Shown: positions 25,885 to 33,789 of the stretch, in pieces | Numbering within the stretch: position 1 is the first letter of the stretch | Layout of the letters: the number at the start of each line of letters is the position of its first letter | Assembly: GCA_019912665.1 (NCBI GenBank) | Contig: JAIOIE010000018.1 | Span: 62,001 to 126,000 of the forward strand | Direction of reading: 5' to 3' | Source: Deltaproteobacteria bacterium | Lineage (GTDB): Bacteria > Desulfobacterota > GWC2-55-46 | DNA: 64,000 nucleotides | Notes under the pieces: model-generated | The model's database searches: none | Told to the model about the DNA's origin: nothing | Seen by the model: only the letters and a program-made list of their open reading frames with translations | Made by a program: the position numbers and the translations under genes

Positions 25885-26427
25885 TCAGCCGGCCTTTTTT
25901 TCCCTCTCCCTCAGCCTCTGTATTTCCCTTCTCAGGTCCTCCACTTCCATGTCCCTCTCGAAGTGCAGCATCCTGTTAAGCCTCTCGATCTCTTCCACCC
26001 TCTTCTTGAGCTCCAGCTCAAGCCTGGACCTCTCGATCGCGTACATGATGGAGCGGTAGAGGAGGCGGCCGTCTATCTGCCCCTTTACCAGATAGTCCTG
26101 GGCCCCTTGCTTCACGGCCCTCATCCCGAGCGCCTCGTCGGCAAGGCCGGTCAGCACTATTATAGGCGTCCCGGCTGCATGGGTCCGCATCGACCTGAAC
26201 GTAGCGATGCCGTCGCTGTCCGGGAGGCCCAGGTCGAGTATGATCAGGTCGAACGAATTCCCGGCGACTTCGATAATGGCCCTGTTCAGGGTACCGGCCG
26301 TGGAAAATGAGGACTGCGGATCGAGTCCCCCGGTCTCCAGCATCTCGTGGAGGAGGCGCAGGTCTCCGGGGTTGTCCTCGACTACGAGTATATTCAGGCC
26401 GCTCTTCCCTTCTTTTCCACTCCCCAT
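25885..26427 (-). CDS. Single-domain response regulator with C-terminal coiled coil
   Basis: A 180-residue receiver protein. Residues 12-125 have the canonical receiver residues: acidic pair in VVEDN, D65 (LIILDLGLPD), T in VLTG and K in YLVKG. Residues 127-176 are a long charged helix (ERSRLELELKKRVEEIERL), probably a dimerising coiled coil, without a DNA-binding domain. It converges on the MEDS kinase gene and probably acts as its signalling output or phosphate sink. Confidence 0.9.
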   Translation of the reverse strand: MGSGKEGKSGLNILVVEDNPGDLRLLHEMLETGGLDPQSSFSTAGTLNRAIIEVAGNSFDLIILDLGLPDSDGIATFRSMRTHAAGTPIIVLTGLADEALGMRAVKQGAQDYLVKGQIDGRLLYRSIMYAIERSRLELELKKRVEEIERLNRMLHFERDMEVEDLRREIQRLREREKKAG

Positions 26428-26520
26428 TGCTTTCCCTCGATGGCAGCTTTTATCGAAATGGATTATTTATTAATTTTAGCACAACATGCCTGGACTTAAA
26501 GGCCCCGCCGGTTTCAAAAA

Positions 26521-26550
26521 AAAGCCCCGGAATCAATCCGGGGCTTTTTT
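26521..26550 (-). terminator. Terminator of the Lys-rich protein gene
   Basis: An 11-bp perfect stem AAAGCCCCGGA/TCCGGGGCTTT with A-runs and T-runs on the two sides, so it may serve both strands. It lies about 25 bases past the stop. Confidence 0.88.
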
Positions 26551-26575
26551 TAGCTCAGGATGCAAGCGTGCCGAC

Positions 26576-27148
26576 TCAGCCCACGGTCGGGACCGGGCGC
26601 TTGCCGTGCTTTTTGAAGGACTTCTTGAGATGGTGCTTCTTGTACTTGTTATACGAGGCATTGCCCTTCTTGTGCTTCTTGGACTTGCTGAACTTCTTCT
26701 TGCTGTCATGCTTGGACGGCTTGCAGATGGCATTTTTCTTGTTGCTCTTCTTGTGCTTTTTATGCAAAGAGATCTTTTTCTTGCTCTTCTTGCTGAAATG
26801 CTTTCCGTCAGGCTTGCAGCAGCCGTTATAGTTGCCGTTCAAGTAACCGTTGCCCACGCCCTTTCCATATATCCAGCCCTTGCCCTTGCTTATGCCGTTA
26901 TTCTTCTTGTGCTTCTTCTTGCCATAGGAATTGCCGCTCATGTTGATTTTCTTCTTGGATTTTTTGCCGTGCTTGAGGAATGACTTCTTGTGCTTGAAAT
27001 CCTTGCCCTTGCTATAAGAGCCGTTGGTGTTCTTGCCATACGAGCTGCCCCACGTGGCGCCGCCGGCGCTTGCGGGCGCCACGTAAGCAAAGAGAGACCC
27101 GATTGAGAACAGGAGTGCTGTAGATACGGCAATAAGAAACTTGCCCAT
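26576..27148 (-). CDS. Secreted lysine/glycine-rich low-complexity protein
   Basis: A 190-residue protein with a signal peptide (residues 1-28, MGKFLIAVSTALLFSIGSLF then ending APASA). The mature chain is extremely basic: most of it is Lys, Gly, Ser, Asn and His in irregular KKHKK and SKKS blocks, with two CK(P) motifs (CCKPDG and ICKPS). No family is recognised. Such a polycation could bind acidic polysaccharide, extracellular DNA or phosphate-rich material outside the cell. A good AGGAGGG site precedes the ATG and a strong terminator follows, so it stands alone as a transcription unit and is probably well expressed. Confidence 0.75.
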   Translation of the reverse strand: MGKFLIAVSTALLFSIGSLFAYVAPASAGGATWGSSYGKNTNGSYSKGKDFKHKKSFLKHGKKSKKKINMSGNSYGKKKHKKNNGISKGKGWIYGKGVGNGYLNGNYNGCCKPDGKHFSKKSKKKISLHKKHKKSNKKNAICKPSKHDSKKKFSKSKKHKKGNASYNKYKKHHLKKSFKKHGKRPVPTVG

Positions 27149-27340
27149 AGTATTCCCTCCTCTTTTTGTTTTCAGCGTCTTCTGTGCTTATGTTTCAAAG
27201 CCTAATCACAAAGGAACTCTGGTGCAAGTAGATTGAGGGAAAATGCTCCGCGCTGTACGTGAGAGGGCCTTGGGACATGTTGTAAAACGCTTGCCGTTGG
27301 CGAGGATACGGCCTGCCAGGATGGATGGGAAATAAAAAAA

Positions 27341-27364
27341 AGGGCGGGCTTAAAGCCCACCCCT
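27341..27364 (-). terminator. Terminator of the phosphofructokinase gene
   Basis: GGGTGGGCTT/AAGCCCGCCC read on the minus strand, followed by eight Ts, about 40 bases after the pfk stop. Confidence 0.85.
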
Positions 27365-27405
27365 ATGATGCGGTAAATTGCGTGCTATTGCGGAACCGGT
27401 CTGGC

Positions 27406-28434
27406 TCAGCCGAAGAAAATCTGGGCGGTCCGGAGCATCTCGAGGTCCACGGTCTTGAGCTCGGCGGTAGCCTCCTTCAACGAGACGTCCACGACCTTAT
27501 TCCCCTGTAACGCTACCATCCTCCCGTACTTGCCGTCGTGAACCATCTCGACTGCCTTCACGCCGAAGCGGGTAGCGAGCACCCTGTCGTAGGCGGTCGG
27601 CGTGCCGCCCCTCTGGAGATGGCCGAGGACCACATACCTGGACTCCACGCCGAGCCTCTTCTCAATTTCGTTTGCGAGGAACTCCCCGACCCCGCCCAGT
27701 CTTGCGTGGCCGAATGCATCGAGCGCCTTGTCCTTGGTTATCATTCCGCCGGCCCCCTTGGGGTAGGCGCCCTCTGCGGCCACTATGAGGCTGAAGTATT
27801 TGCCTGCCTCCCTGCGCTTTTTGACGTATCCGCAGACCTCGTCTATGTCGAAGGGCTGCTCTGGGATGAGTATCACGTCCGCGCCGCCGGCCATGCCGCC
27901 GTACACGGCTATCCACCCGGCGTGCCTCCCCATCACCTCTACGACCATCACCCTCTGGTGCGCCTCGGTCGTCGAATGGAGCCGGTCGAGGGCCCATGTC
28001 ACTATGCTCACGGCCGTATCGAAGCCGAAGGTGAAGTCGGTTCCCGAGAGGTCGTTGTCTATGGTCTTCGGCACGCCGACCGTATTGACGCCCTTCTCAT
28101 GGAGCTTCGAGGCAACGCTCAGGGTATCGTCGCCCCCTATGCAAACGAGGGCGTCGAGCCTCAGCTCCTTCAGGTTCCTGAAGAGCTTCTCCGCGTCCTT
28201 CGGGTCCTTGAGTGGGTTCGTCCGCGATGTGCCGAGGATGGTCCCGCCGAGCGGCAGCAGGCCCGAGACCGATTCCCTGGTGAGCTTCACCGTCTTCGGC
28301 TCGACGAGCCCCCTCCAGCCCTCGCGTATCCCCGTGAACTCGTGCCCGAGCTGAAGCCCCCTCTTTACCACCGACCTGATGACCGCATTAAGCCCGGGGC
28401 AGTCGCCGCCCCCGGTAAGTATGCCGATATTCAT
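27406..28434 (-). CDS. pfp: 6-phosphofructokinase, predicted PPi-dependent
   Basis: A 342-residue group-III-like phosphofructokinase that interconverts fructose-6-phosphate and fructose-1,6-bisphosphate. The catalytic PKTIDND loop (122-128), GGGDCPGLNA and VEVMGRHAGW are clear. Two specificity positions point to pyrophosphate as phosphoryl donor: the GGDD motif (100-103, where ATP enzymes have GGDG) and K123 (where ATP enzymes have Gly in PGTIDND). A PPi enzyme would be reversible and save ATP. The ATG at 28434 has GGAGGGGG just upstream; a longer frame adds seven unconserved residues. There is no pfk-linked operon; a sensor kinase gene lies 98 bases upstream. Confidence 0.9.
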   Translation of the reverse strand: MNIGILTGGGDCPGLNAVIRSVVKRGLQLGHEFTGIREGWRGLVEPKTVKLTRESVSGLLPLGGTILGTSRTNPLKDPKDAEKLFRNLKELRLDALVCIGGDDTLSVASKLHEKGVNTVGVPKTIDNDLSGTDFTFGFDTAVSIVTWALDRLHSTTEAHQRVMVVEVMGRHAGWIAVYGGMAGGADVILIPEQPFDIDEVCGYVKKRREAGKYFSLIVAAEGAYPKGAGGMITKDKALDAFGHARLGGVGEFLANEIEKRLGVESRYVVLGHLQRGGTPTAYDRVLATRFGVKAVEMVHDGKYGRMVALQGNKVVDVSLKEATAELKTVDLEMLRTAQIFFG

Positions 28435-28531
28435 CCGTCCCCCTCCGTTCTGCATGATTCGATTTGCGCGCCTTTCGAACTACCCGCCACCTCTAAGCAC
28501 TTTATGCTCATGATGCGGCATGCTGGACCTG

Positions 28532-29947
28532 TCACGCGGACCCTGCAAGCGGGAGGCTCACGATGAAGGTGGAGCCCTTTCCGGGCTCGCTCTCCACGTC
28601 GATAGAGCCGCCGTGGGCAAGCGCTATCTCTTTACAGATGCTCAAGCCCAGCCCGGCCCCGTGCACGTCTCGCGTCCGGACCTTGTCCACGCGGTAGAAC
28701 CTGTCGAAGATGTAAGGGAGGTCCTCCCTGGCGATGCCTATTCCGGTGTCACTGACCCTGAAGACGGCATTGCCGCCCTCCTCCCTCAAGGAGAGATCTA
28801 CGTTTCCGCCTCGGGGCGTGTACTTTATAGCGTTGTCGATGAGGTTAAAGACGAGCTGGCTTACCCTCACAAGGTCGCCTTTAACGGCGAGCGGCTTATT
28901 CTCAATAATATCCAACTGTATCCCGCTGTCAAGGGCGCGCCTTTTAAGCTGGTCATGCCGTTCGGCGACGACCCTGTCGAGGCTCACTCTCTCCTCAGCA
29001 GTGGCCCCCTTTTCAACGTCCATCTTCGCGAGGTCGAGGAGGTTTCTGACGATATAGCTCATCCTGTCTATCTCCTCGAGACTCGATTCCAGGACCTCCC
29101 TCATATAGGCGGTGTCGCCCTTCGAGCGTAGCGCTATCTCCATCTCGCCCTTTAATATCGTAAGCGGGGTCTTGAGCTCATGGGAAGCGTCGGCCGTGAA
29201 CTGCTTTATCTGCTTGAAGGAATTCTCAAGCCTTTCTATCATCTCGTTCATGGTGGCCGTGAGCCTGCCTATCTCGTCCTGGGGCCCGGCCGCGGGTATG
29301 CGCTCATTGAGGTTCTCGGCCTTTATCCTCCTTGCGGCCTCGGTTATGGTCGCAACCGGCTTAAGCGCCTTCTTCGCGAGGAACGAACCCACTGCCGCCG
29401 CAACGATGACCGAGGCGAATATGGCGGAGATGAGGATGTACGCCATGGAATGGAATATCTCGTCCATTCCCTCGAGGGAGGACCCCACCTGCACAATCAT
29501 CACGAGCCCCTTGTCCCCGGCCATGACCGGCTTCGTCACGACCCGGACAGGATACCTGCCGACATTCCTTACGACCTCGTAGGTCGTGGCCCCGCCCATT
29601 GCGGCGTGGTAGGTGCCCTTCGTAAGCGGGAGCTTGAAATTATCGAGGTTTGAGGACTTTGCGACCAGCTCGCCGTGAGGGTCGAGCACCTGTATGAAGT
29701 TGCCGGTCGTCCTTACGCCGAAGAACCTGCCGAGGATTATGTCGAAATCCCTTGGCAGGAATATCTCGCCGGACGGCCTTATGATGGTGTGCGTCATCAT
29801 GTTGGCGACCGAGCTTATCTGGTCGTCCATGCGGTAGATGAATATCTTGAGGAGCGAGTACGAGAAGACCGCGCCGAAGGCTATGAGGCTCACGAAAAGG
29901 AGCGAGGTGTACCAGAGCGTGAGTTTTGTGCGGATAGAGAGGTTCAT
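28532..29947 (-). CDS. Membrane sensor histidine kinase (CusS/HMK-like)
   Basis: A 471-residue class-I kinase. TM1 is residues 11-33, a periplasmic domain of about 130 residues follows, and TM2 is about 169-190. It continues with a HAMP domain (KKALKPVATITEAARRI), H256 in DASHELKTPL, an N-box NLIDNAIKY, DTGIGI and GAGLGLSI. The layout is that of heavy-metal-type sensor kinases. No response regulator gene lies next to it; a Crp/Fnr gene precedes it and pfk follows. The ATG at 29947 is preferred to the adjacent TTG, with GGGGAAAG upstream. Confidence 0.92.
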   Translation of the reverse strand: MNLSIRTKLTLWYTSLLFVSLIAFGAVFSYSLLKIFIYRMDDQISSVANMMTHTIIRPSGEIFLPRDFDIILGRFFGVRTTGNFIQVLDPHGELVAKSSNLDNFKLPLTKGTYHAAMGGATTYEVVRNVGRYPVRVVTKPVMAGDKGLVMIVQVGSSLEGMDEIFHSMAYILISAIFASVIVAAAVGSFLAKKALKPVATITEAARRIKAENLNERIPAAGPQDEIGRLTATMNEMIERLENSFKQIKQFTADASHELKTPLTILKGEMEIALRSKGDTAYMREVLESSLEEIDRMSYIVRNLLDLAKMDVEKGATAEERVSLDRVVAERHDQLKRRALDSGIQLDIIENKPLAVKGDLVRVSQLVFNLIDNAIKYTPRGGNVDLSLREEGGNAVFRVSDTGIGIAREDLPYIFDRFYRVDKVRTRDVHGAGLGLSICKEIALAHGGSIDVESEPGKGSTFIVSLPLAGSA

Positions 29948-29992
29948 CAAAATGCTTTCCCCGCCCCGGCAAGGGCGGGACGTCCAGAGCCC

Positions 29993-30706
29993 CTATTCAC
30001 CGAGCTCCTTGAGCCTTGAGAGCGAGTTTATGACAATTTCCTTCCGCCTTATGTCGATTATGCCCTCTTCCTTGAAGCTCTTCAGGAGCCTTATCGACGT
30101 CTCCTGCGTTATGCCGAGGAGCTCCGCTATCTCGAGCCTGGAGAGCGTGAGGTTCAGCTTGACGGCCCCGTCCTCCTTGACCCCGTAGTCGGTTGCGAGG
30201 GTGTAGAGGAGGTGCGCGAGCTTTTCCCTGGCGTTGAGGAGCCCGAGGCGGCTTATCCTCTCGTAGGCGCTGTTGAGCTCCTTGCCTAGCGCTATGATGA
30301 GCTTCCGGGCGATGGCCGGCTCGGTCTCCAGGATCTTAAAGAGCGCGTGCCGGTCGATGTAGCAGAGGTCGCAGTCCTCCATCGAGACCGCGGTGTTCTT
30401 GTAGGTGCGCGCGTTATAGAAGACCTCGAAGCCGAGGAGGTCTCCGGGGTTCAGTATCTTGATTATATGTTCCTTCCCCGTGGAGGACGACCTTACGAGC
30501 TTGACCCTGCCGGCCCTGAGGATGTAGATGCCGGTGCAGTCGTCGCCTTCCATGAAGACTATGCCGCGCTTCTTGTAATTGTTTACGACTACGGCTTCCT
30601 TGAAGGCCTCGAGCTGCCTTTCGTTCAAGCCGGTGAAAAGGGTGTTCTCCCTTATATGGCACCTGCAGAGCGCGCAGACCGATTCCTTGTCCAGCGTGGT
30701 TTTCAT
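29993..30706 (-). CDS. Crp/Fnr-family transcription regulator
   Basis: A 237-residue regulator. Residues 20-140 are a cyclic-nucleotide-binding-like beta-barrel (GDLLGFEVFYNARTY). Residues 155-235 are a winged helix with ITQETSIRLLKSF, close to the FNR-type recognition helix (ETxxR). The N terminus has a cysteine cluster, C11, C14 and C16, and C112 and C115 occur in the barrel. This recalls the FNR [4Fe-4S] ligand arrangement but is not identical. Oxygen, redox or NO sensing is therefore possible. The ATG overlaps the stop of the upstream TPR-hydrolase gene (ATGA), so the two are cotranslated. Confidence 0.9.
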   Translation of the reverse strand: MKTTLDKESVCALCRCHIRENTLFTGLNERQLEAFKEAVVVNNYKKRGIVFMEGDDCTGIYILRAGRVKLVRSSSTGKEHIIKILNPGDLLGFEVFYNARTYKNTAVSMEDCDLCYIDRHALFKILETEPAIARKLIIALGKELNSAYERISRLGLLNAREKLAHLLYTLATDYGVKEDGAVKLNLTLSRLEIAELLGITQETSIRLLKSFKEEGIIDIRRKEIVINSLSRLKELGE

Positions 30707-32253
30707 TGCACCGACCCCGTCCCGAAATAATCGCCTTCCAGCGCCGCGACCCTCCCTGAAGAAAGCTCCCTGAATGGGAAATCCCCCCTGTACGGCACGA
30801 CCGCAAGGCTCACGTCCTTGCCTTTCATGTCCCTTATAAGCTCCACGACCTCGCTGTCCGATATCGGGCCGCCGGTCTTCCAGTCGACCGTCTGGAGTTT
30901 CATGAGGACCCTCGCGGGGTCGCCCACCGTTTTGATCGCGTCCTCGGCCATCTTCGCTATCATCTCCCGTATCTCGCCCTCTGTCTTTTCGAGCTCCTCG
31001 CCCATCTGCCTGTGGTATGCCATTATCGAGAAATAATCGAAGTCCGCCCTGAGCGCGGCGCTTAAGTCCTGTGAGAGCCAGGCAAGAGCGTAAGGCGGGT
31101 TCGTGACGCTCTCGTACATCAGGTTTATCGCGAATGCTGTACCCGGCCTCCTTTTCCTTACCGCCTCCTTCAAGCGCCCCGCGACGTCGAGAAGACGCCT
31201 GTTCTTCCACGTGGCCCATTTCCAGAAGAGCGGGGTGTAATGCACGGCCTCGGAGCCCGGCACGCGCGCATAGAGCTCCTCAGGGACGAGCTCTGCGCCG
31301 AAGTCCTTTCTGAATAAAGCCGCAGCGTGCGGCCCGAGCCCCTCGTTGTGCTTGAAGACCATGTCGTCCTGAAAGAGCACTCCGTCTATGTCGTTAAGCG
31401 CAAGGTCCGAATAAATCCTTTCGAGCCTCTCGACGGCCGCCTCGTTAAAGAGGTCCAGCCCCTTGCACCTCGCGTAGGCCCTCGCCGGGAGGTCGTATGA
31501 CACGCACGCGAGCCCCTCGTCGTCCTCTATCCCGTAGTCCGCGTACCGGGTGGTCATCCATGCGAAGACCTTGAGCCCGTTGGCGCGCGCAAGCTCCGTA
31601 AGCCTGGGGAGTATGTCATCCACTACCGGCGCGTGCTCCGTTTCGAAGTACACGCCCTGCTTCCCCGAGGGGCTGGCTGCGGGGTAGTACCTGTCGCCGC
31701 TATTATGGAATACGCGGAGGATGACGGTATCGATGCCTGAGGCCTTCAGGGCCGCCATCTCCTTATCGACCTCGGCGAAGGTCATGCCCTCGAAACGCAT
31801 GACCTGGACCGCCCTCAACCCGGGCCTTTTCTCCCTGAGGACGGGTCCCGGCCGGGCCGGAGGAGAAGGACGCTTAAGCTTCTCGACGGCTTCCGTCATC
31901 TTTATTTCAGCTACTATCGCGAAAGGGCTTTCCGGGAAATTCGAGATGTAAAGCTTCCACTGGGATTCGGCTTCATTGTACCTGCCAGCCCGCATGTAGG
32001 CCTCGGCCATGCTGAACTGCGCCTCTGGAATGAGGGGGCTTCCGGGGAAATTCTCTATGAACCTTCCGAGCTCCCTCAGGGCGCCGTCGTAATCTCCCTC
32101 GTCCATCAGGAACCTGGAGTAGTTGAACTGCCCGACGTCCGTAAAGTATTTATTTGAGCCCGCACGGGCATCCTCCGGCACTCCGGGGAAAAGGGAGGCC
32201 AGGAAAAAGACCAACGCCGCTATCGCGGCCGCCCCGCTCGAACACTTCTTCAA
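30703..32253 (-). CDS. TPR protein with PgaB-like/GHL13 glycoside hydrolase domain
   Basis: A 516-residue exported protein. The signal peptide is residues 1-31. Residues 35-130 carry TPR repeats like those of YbgF/BamD (NYSRFLMDEGDYDGALREL and YMRAGRYNEAESQW). From about residue 145 it matches the GHL13 domain, the C-terminal half of PgaB, which processes poly-beta-1,6-GlcNAc (DTVILRVFHN, GLKVFAWMTTRYAD, DIDGVLFQDDMVFKHNEG, FDYFSIMAY). The DD pair in LFQDDM is the expected active-site site. The deacetylase domain of PgaB is absent. It may trim exopolysaccharide in the periplasm. Confidence 0.85.
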   Translation of the reverse strand: MKKCSSGAAAIAALVFFLASLFPGVPEDARAGSNKYFTDVGQFNYSRFLMDEGDYDGALRELGRFIENFPGSPLIPEAQFSMAEAYMRAGRYNEAESQWKLYISNFPESPFAIVAEIKMTEAVEKLKRPSPPARPGPVLREKRPGLRAVQVMRFEGMTFAEVDKEMAALKASGIDTVILRVFHNSGDRYYPAASPSGKQGVYFETEHAPVVDDILPRLTELARANGLKVFAWMTTRYADYGIEDDEGLACVSYDLPARAYARCKGLDLFNEAAVERLERIYSDLALNDIDGVLFQDDMVFKHNEGLGPHAAALFRKDFGAELVPEELYARVPGSEAVHYTPLFWKWATWKNRRLLDVAGRLKEAVRKRRPGTAFAINLMYESVTNPPYALAWLSQDLSAALRADFDYFSIMAYHRQMGEELEKTEGEIREMIAKMAEDAIKTVGDPARVLMKLQTVDWKTGGPISDSEVVELIRDMKGKDVSLAVVPYRGDFPFRELSSGRVAALEGDYFGTGSVQ

Positions 32254-32290
32254 TCGCCGCTCCCGCCCCGCAAATGTGGGTTTTATTATA

Positions 32291-33679
32291 TCAAATCGGG
32301 CCCTTCCGGGCCACAGGTAAAGAGAAGAGCCCCTCCAGGGCCTCTTTCACCGTTGAAACGCCGTCGAGGACGATATCCCCGTGCCCCTTGAGGCCCTTCA
32401 GGCTGTCCCTGGGCATTATGCACCTTTTAAACCCGAGCTTGGCGGCTTCCCGTATCCTGGGTTCGACCTGGCTTATGGCCCTCACCTCTCCGGCGAGGCC
32501 GACTTCCCCGAATATGACCGTGCTCGGCTCGATTGGCGTATCCATGTAGTTGGAGGCTATTGCGGCAAGGACGCCCAGATCGACCGCAGGCTCCTCCAGC
32601 TTAAGCCCGCCCGCAACCTTGATGAATATGTCGTGGTTAGCGAGCTGCACCCCGGCCTTCTTTTCAAGGACCGCCGCAAGGAGCATGACCTTGTTGTAAT
32701 CCACTCCCACGACCGTCCGCCTCGGCATCCCGAAAAGCGTCGGGCAGACGAGCGACTGCACCTCCACGAGTATCGTCCGCGTGCCTTCGAGGCTCGAGAC
32801 CACGGCCGAGCCTGACGCCCCCTCGGGCCTTTCGGCCAGAAAGACTTCCGAGGGGTTCGACACCTCCCGGAGCCCCTCCTCCTTCATCTCGAATACGCCT
32901 ATCTCCATCACGGAGCCGAACCTGTTCTTTACCGCCCTCAATATCCTGAAGGCATGCCCCCGCTCGCCCTCGAAATAAAGGACGGTGTCGACCATGTGCT
33001 CGAGGACCTTGGGGCCCGCTATGGCCCCCTCCTTGGTGACGTGCCCGACAAGAAAGACCGGGACTTCCATTGATTTCGCGGCGGAGGTCAACCGGGCCGA
33101 TATCTCCCGCACCTGGCTTACGCTGCCGGGAGAGGACTCGAGCGCCTCGGAGTAGATGGTCTGCACGGAGTCCACCACAACGGCGGCGGGCCTTACCTCC
33201 CTAAGCGCCTCGATTATCCTTTCTAGGGATGTCTCGGGATAGACCAAGAGGTCCCCGCTTACGGCCCCGAGGCGCTCGCCCCTTAGCCTTATCTGCCTGG
33301 AGGATTCCTCGCCCGTAACATAGAGGACCTTGAGCCCCTTCCCGGCAAGCGCGCTCATCGCCTGAAGGAGTATGGTCGATTTGCCTATGCCCGGGTCGCC
33401 GCCGATGAGTATCGCCGAGCCCGGCACGATGCCGCCCCCGAGCACCCTGTCGAACTCGGCTATGCCGGTCTGGACCCTGTCCTCTTCGGTTATGCGGAGC
33501 TCGGAAATCGGCTCCGGGCGGCCGGATGACTCAGGACGCCTCGGGCCGGACTTCCTCTGAGGCGCGGCCTTTTCCTCCAGGAATGTGTTCCAGCCTCCGC
33601 AATCAGGGCACTTGCCGAGCCATTTGTGTGACGTGTTCCCGCATCCCTGGCAGGAGTATATAGTCTTCTCTTTGGCCAT
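32291..33679 (-). CDS. radA: DNA repair protein RadA
   Basis: A 462-residue RadA/Sms, a branch-migration motor in recombination. An N-terminal zinc ribbon (CQGCG, CPDCGGW) is followed by a RecA-like ATPase with Walker A GGDPGIGKST, the RadA-specific KNRFGS motif, and a C-terminal Lon-protease-like domain (VGVDYNKVMLLAAVLEKKAG). It has the full family length. GAGGAAGAG precedes the ATG. It is divergent from the HEAT gene, and the TPR-hydrolase gene starts 37 bases downstream, so the two may share a transcript. Confidence 0.97.
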   Translation of the reverse strand: MAKEKTIYSCQGCGNTSHKWLGKCPDCGGWNTFLEEKAAPQRKSGPRRPESSGRPEPISELRITEEDRVQTGIAEFDRVLGGGIVPGSAILIGGDPGIGKSTILLQAMSALAGKGLKVLYVTGEESSRQIRLRGERLGAVSGDLLVYPETSLERIIEALREVRPAAVVVDSVQTIYSEALESSPGSVSQVREISARLTSAAKSMEVPVFLVGHVTKEGAIAGPKVLEHMVDTVLYFEGERGHAFRILRAVKNRFGSVMEIGVFEMKEEGLREVSNPSEVFLAERPEGASGSAVVSSLEGTRTILVEVQSLVCPTLFGMPRRTVVGVDYNKVMLLAAVLEKKAGVQLANHDIFIKVAGGLKLEEPAVDLGVLAAIASNYMDTPIEPSTVIFGEVGLAGEVRAISQVEPRIREAAKLGFKRCIMPRDSLKGLKGHGDIVLDGVSTVKEALEGLFSLPVARKGPI

Positions 33680-33732
33680 CTCTTCCTCTGGAAACGGGCT
33701 TTCGGCAAATTACTAAACGGCAGGCTTACAGA

Positions 33733-33760
33733 TTGACAAAGACTGCAGTTTTGCTATCAT
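33733..33760 (+). promoter_or_regulatory. Sigma70 promoter of the HEAT/HD-GYP operon
   Basis: A perfect TTGACA (33733-33738), 16-base spacer and TATCAT (33755-33760) give a start near 33767. The box also rules out the in-frame TTG at 33733 as a translation start. Confidence 0.7.
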
Positions 33761-33789
33761 ATCCGGGTCAAAATATGGAAGCCAGGGAA

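Noticed and set aside
27149-27340. A c-di-GMP (GEMM) riboswitch upstream of the Lys-rich gene
   Set aside because: The conserved GEMM core elements are not present on either strand.
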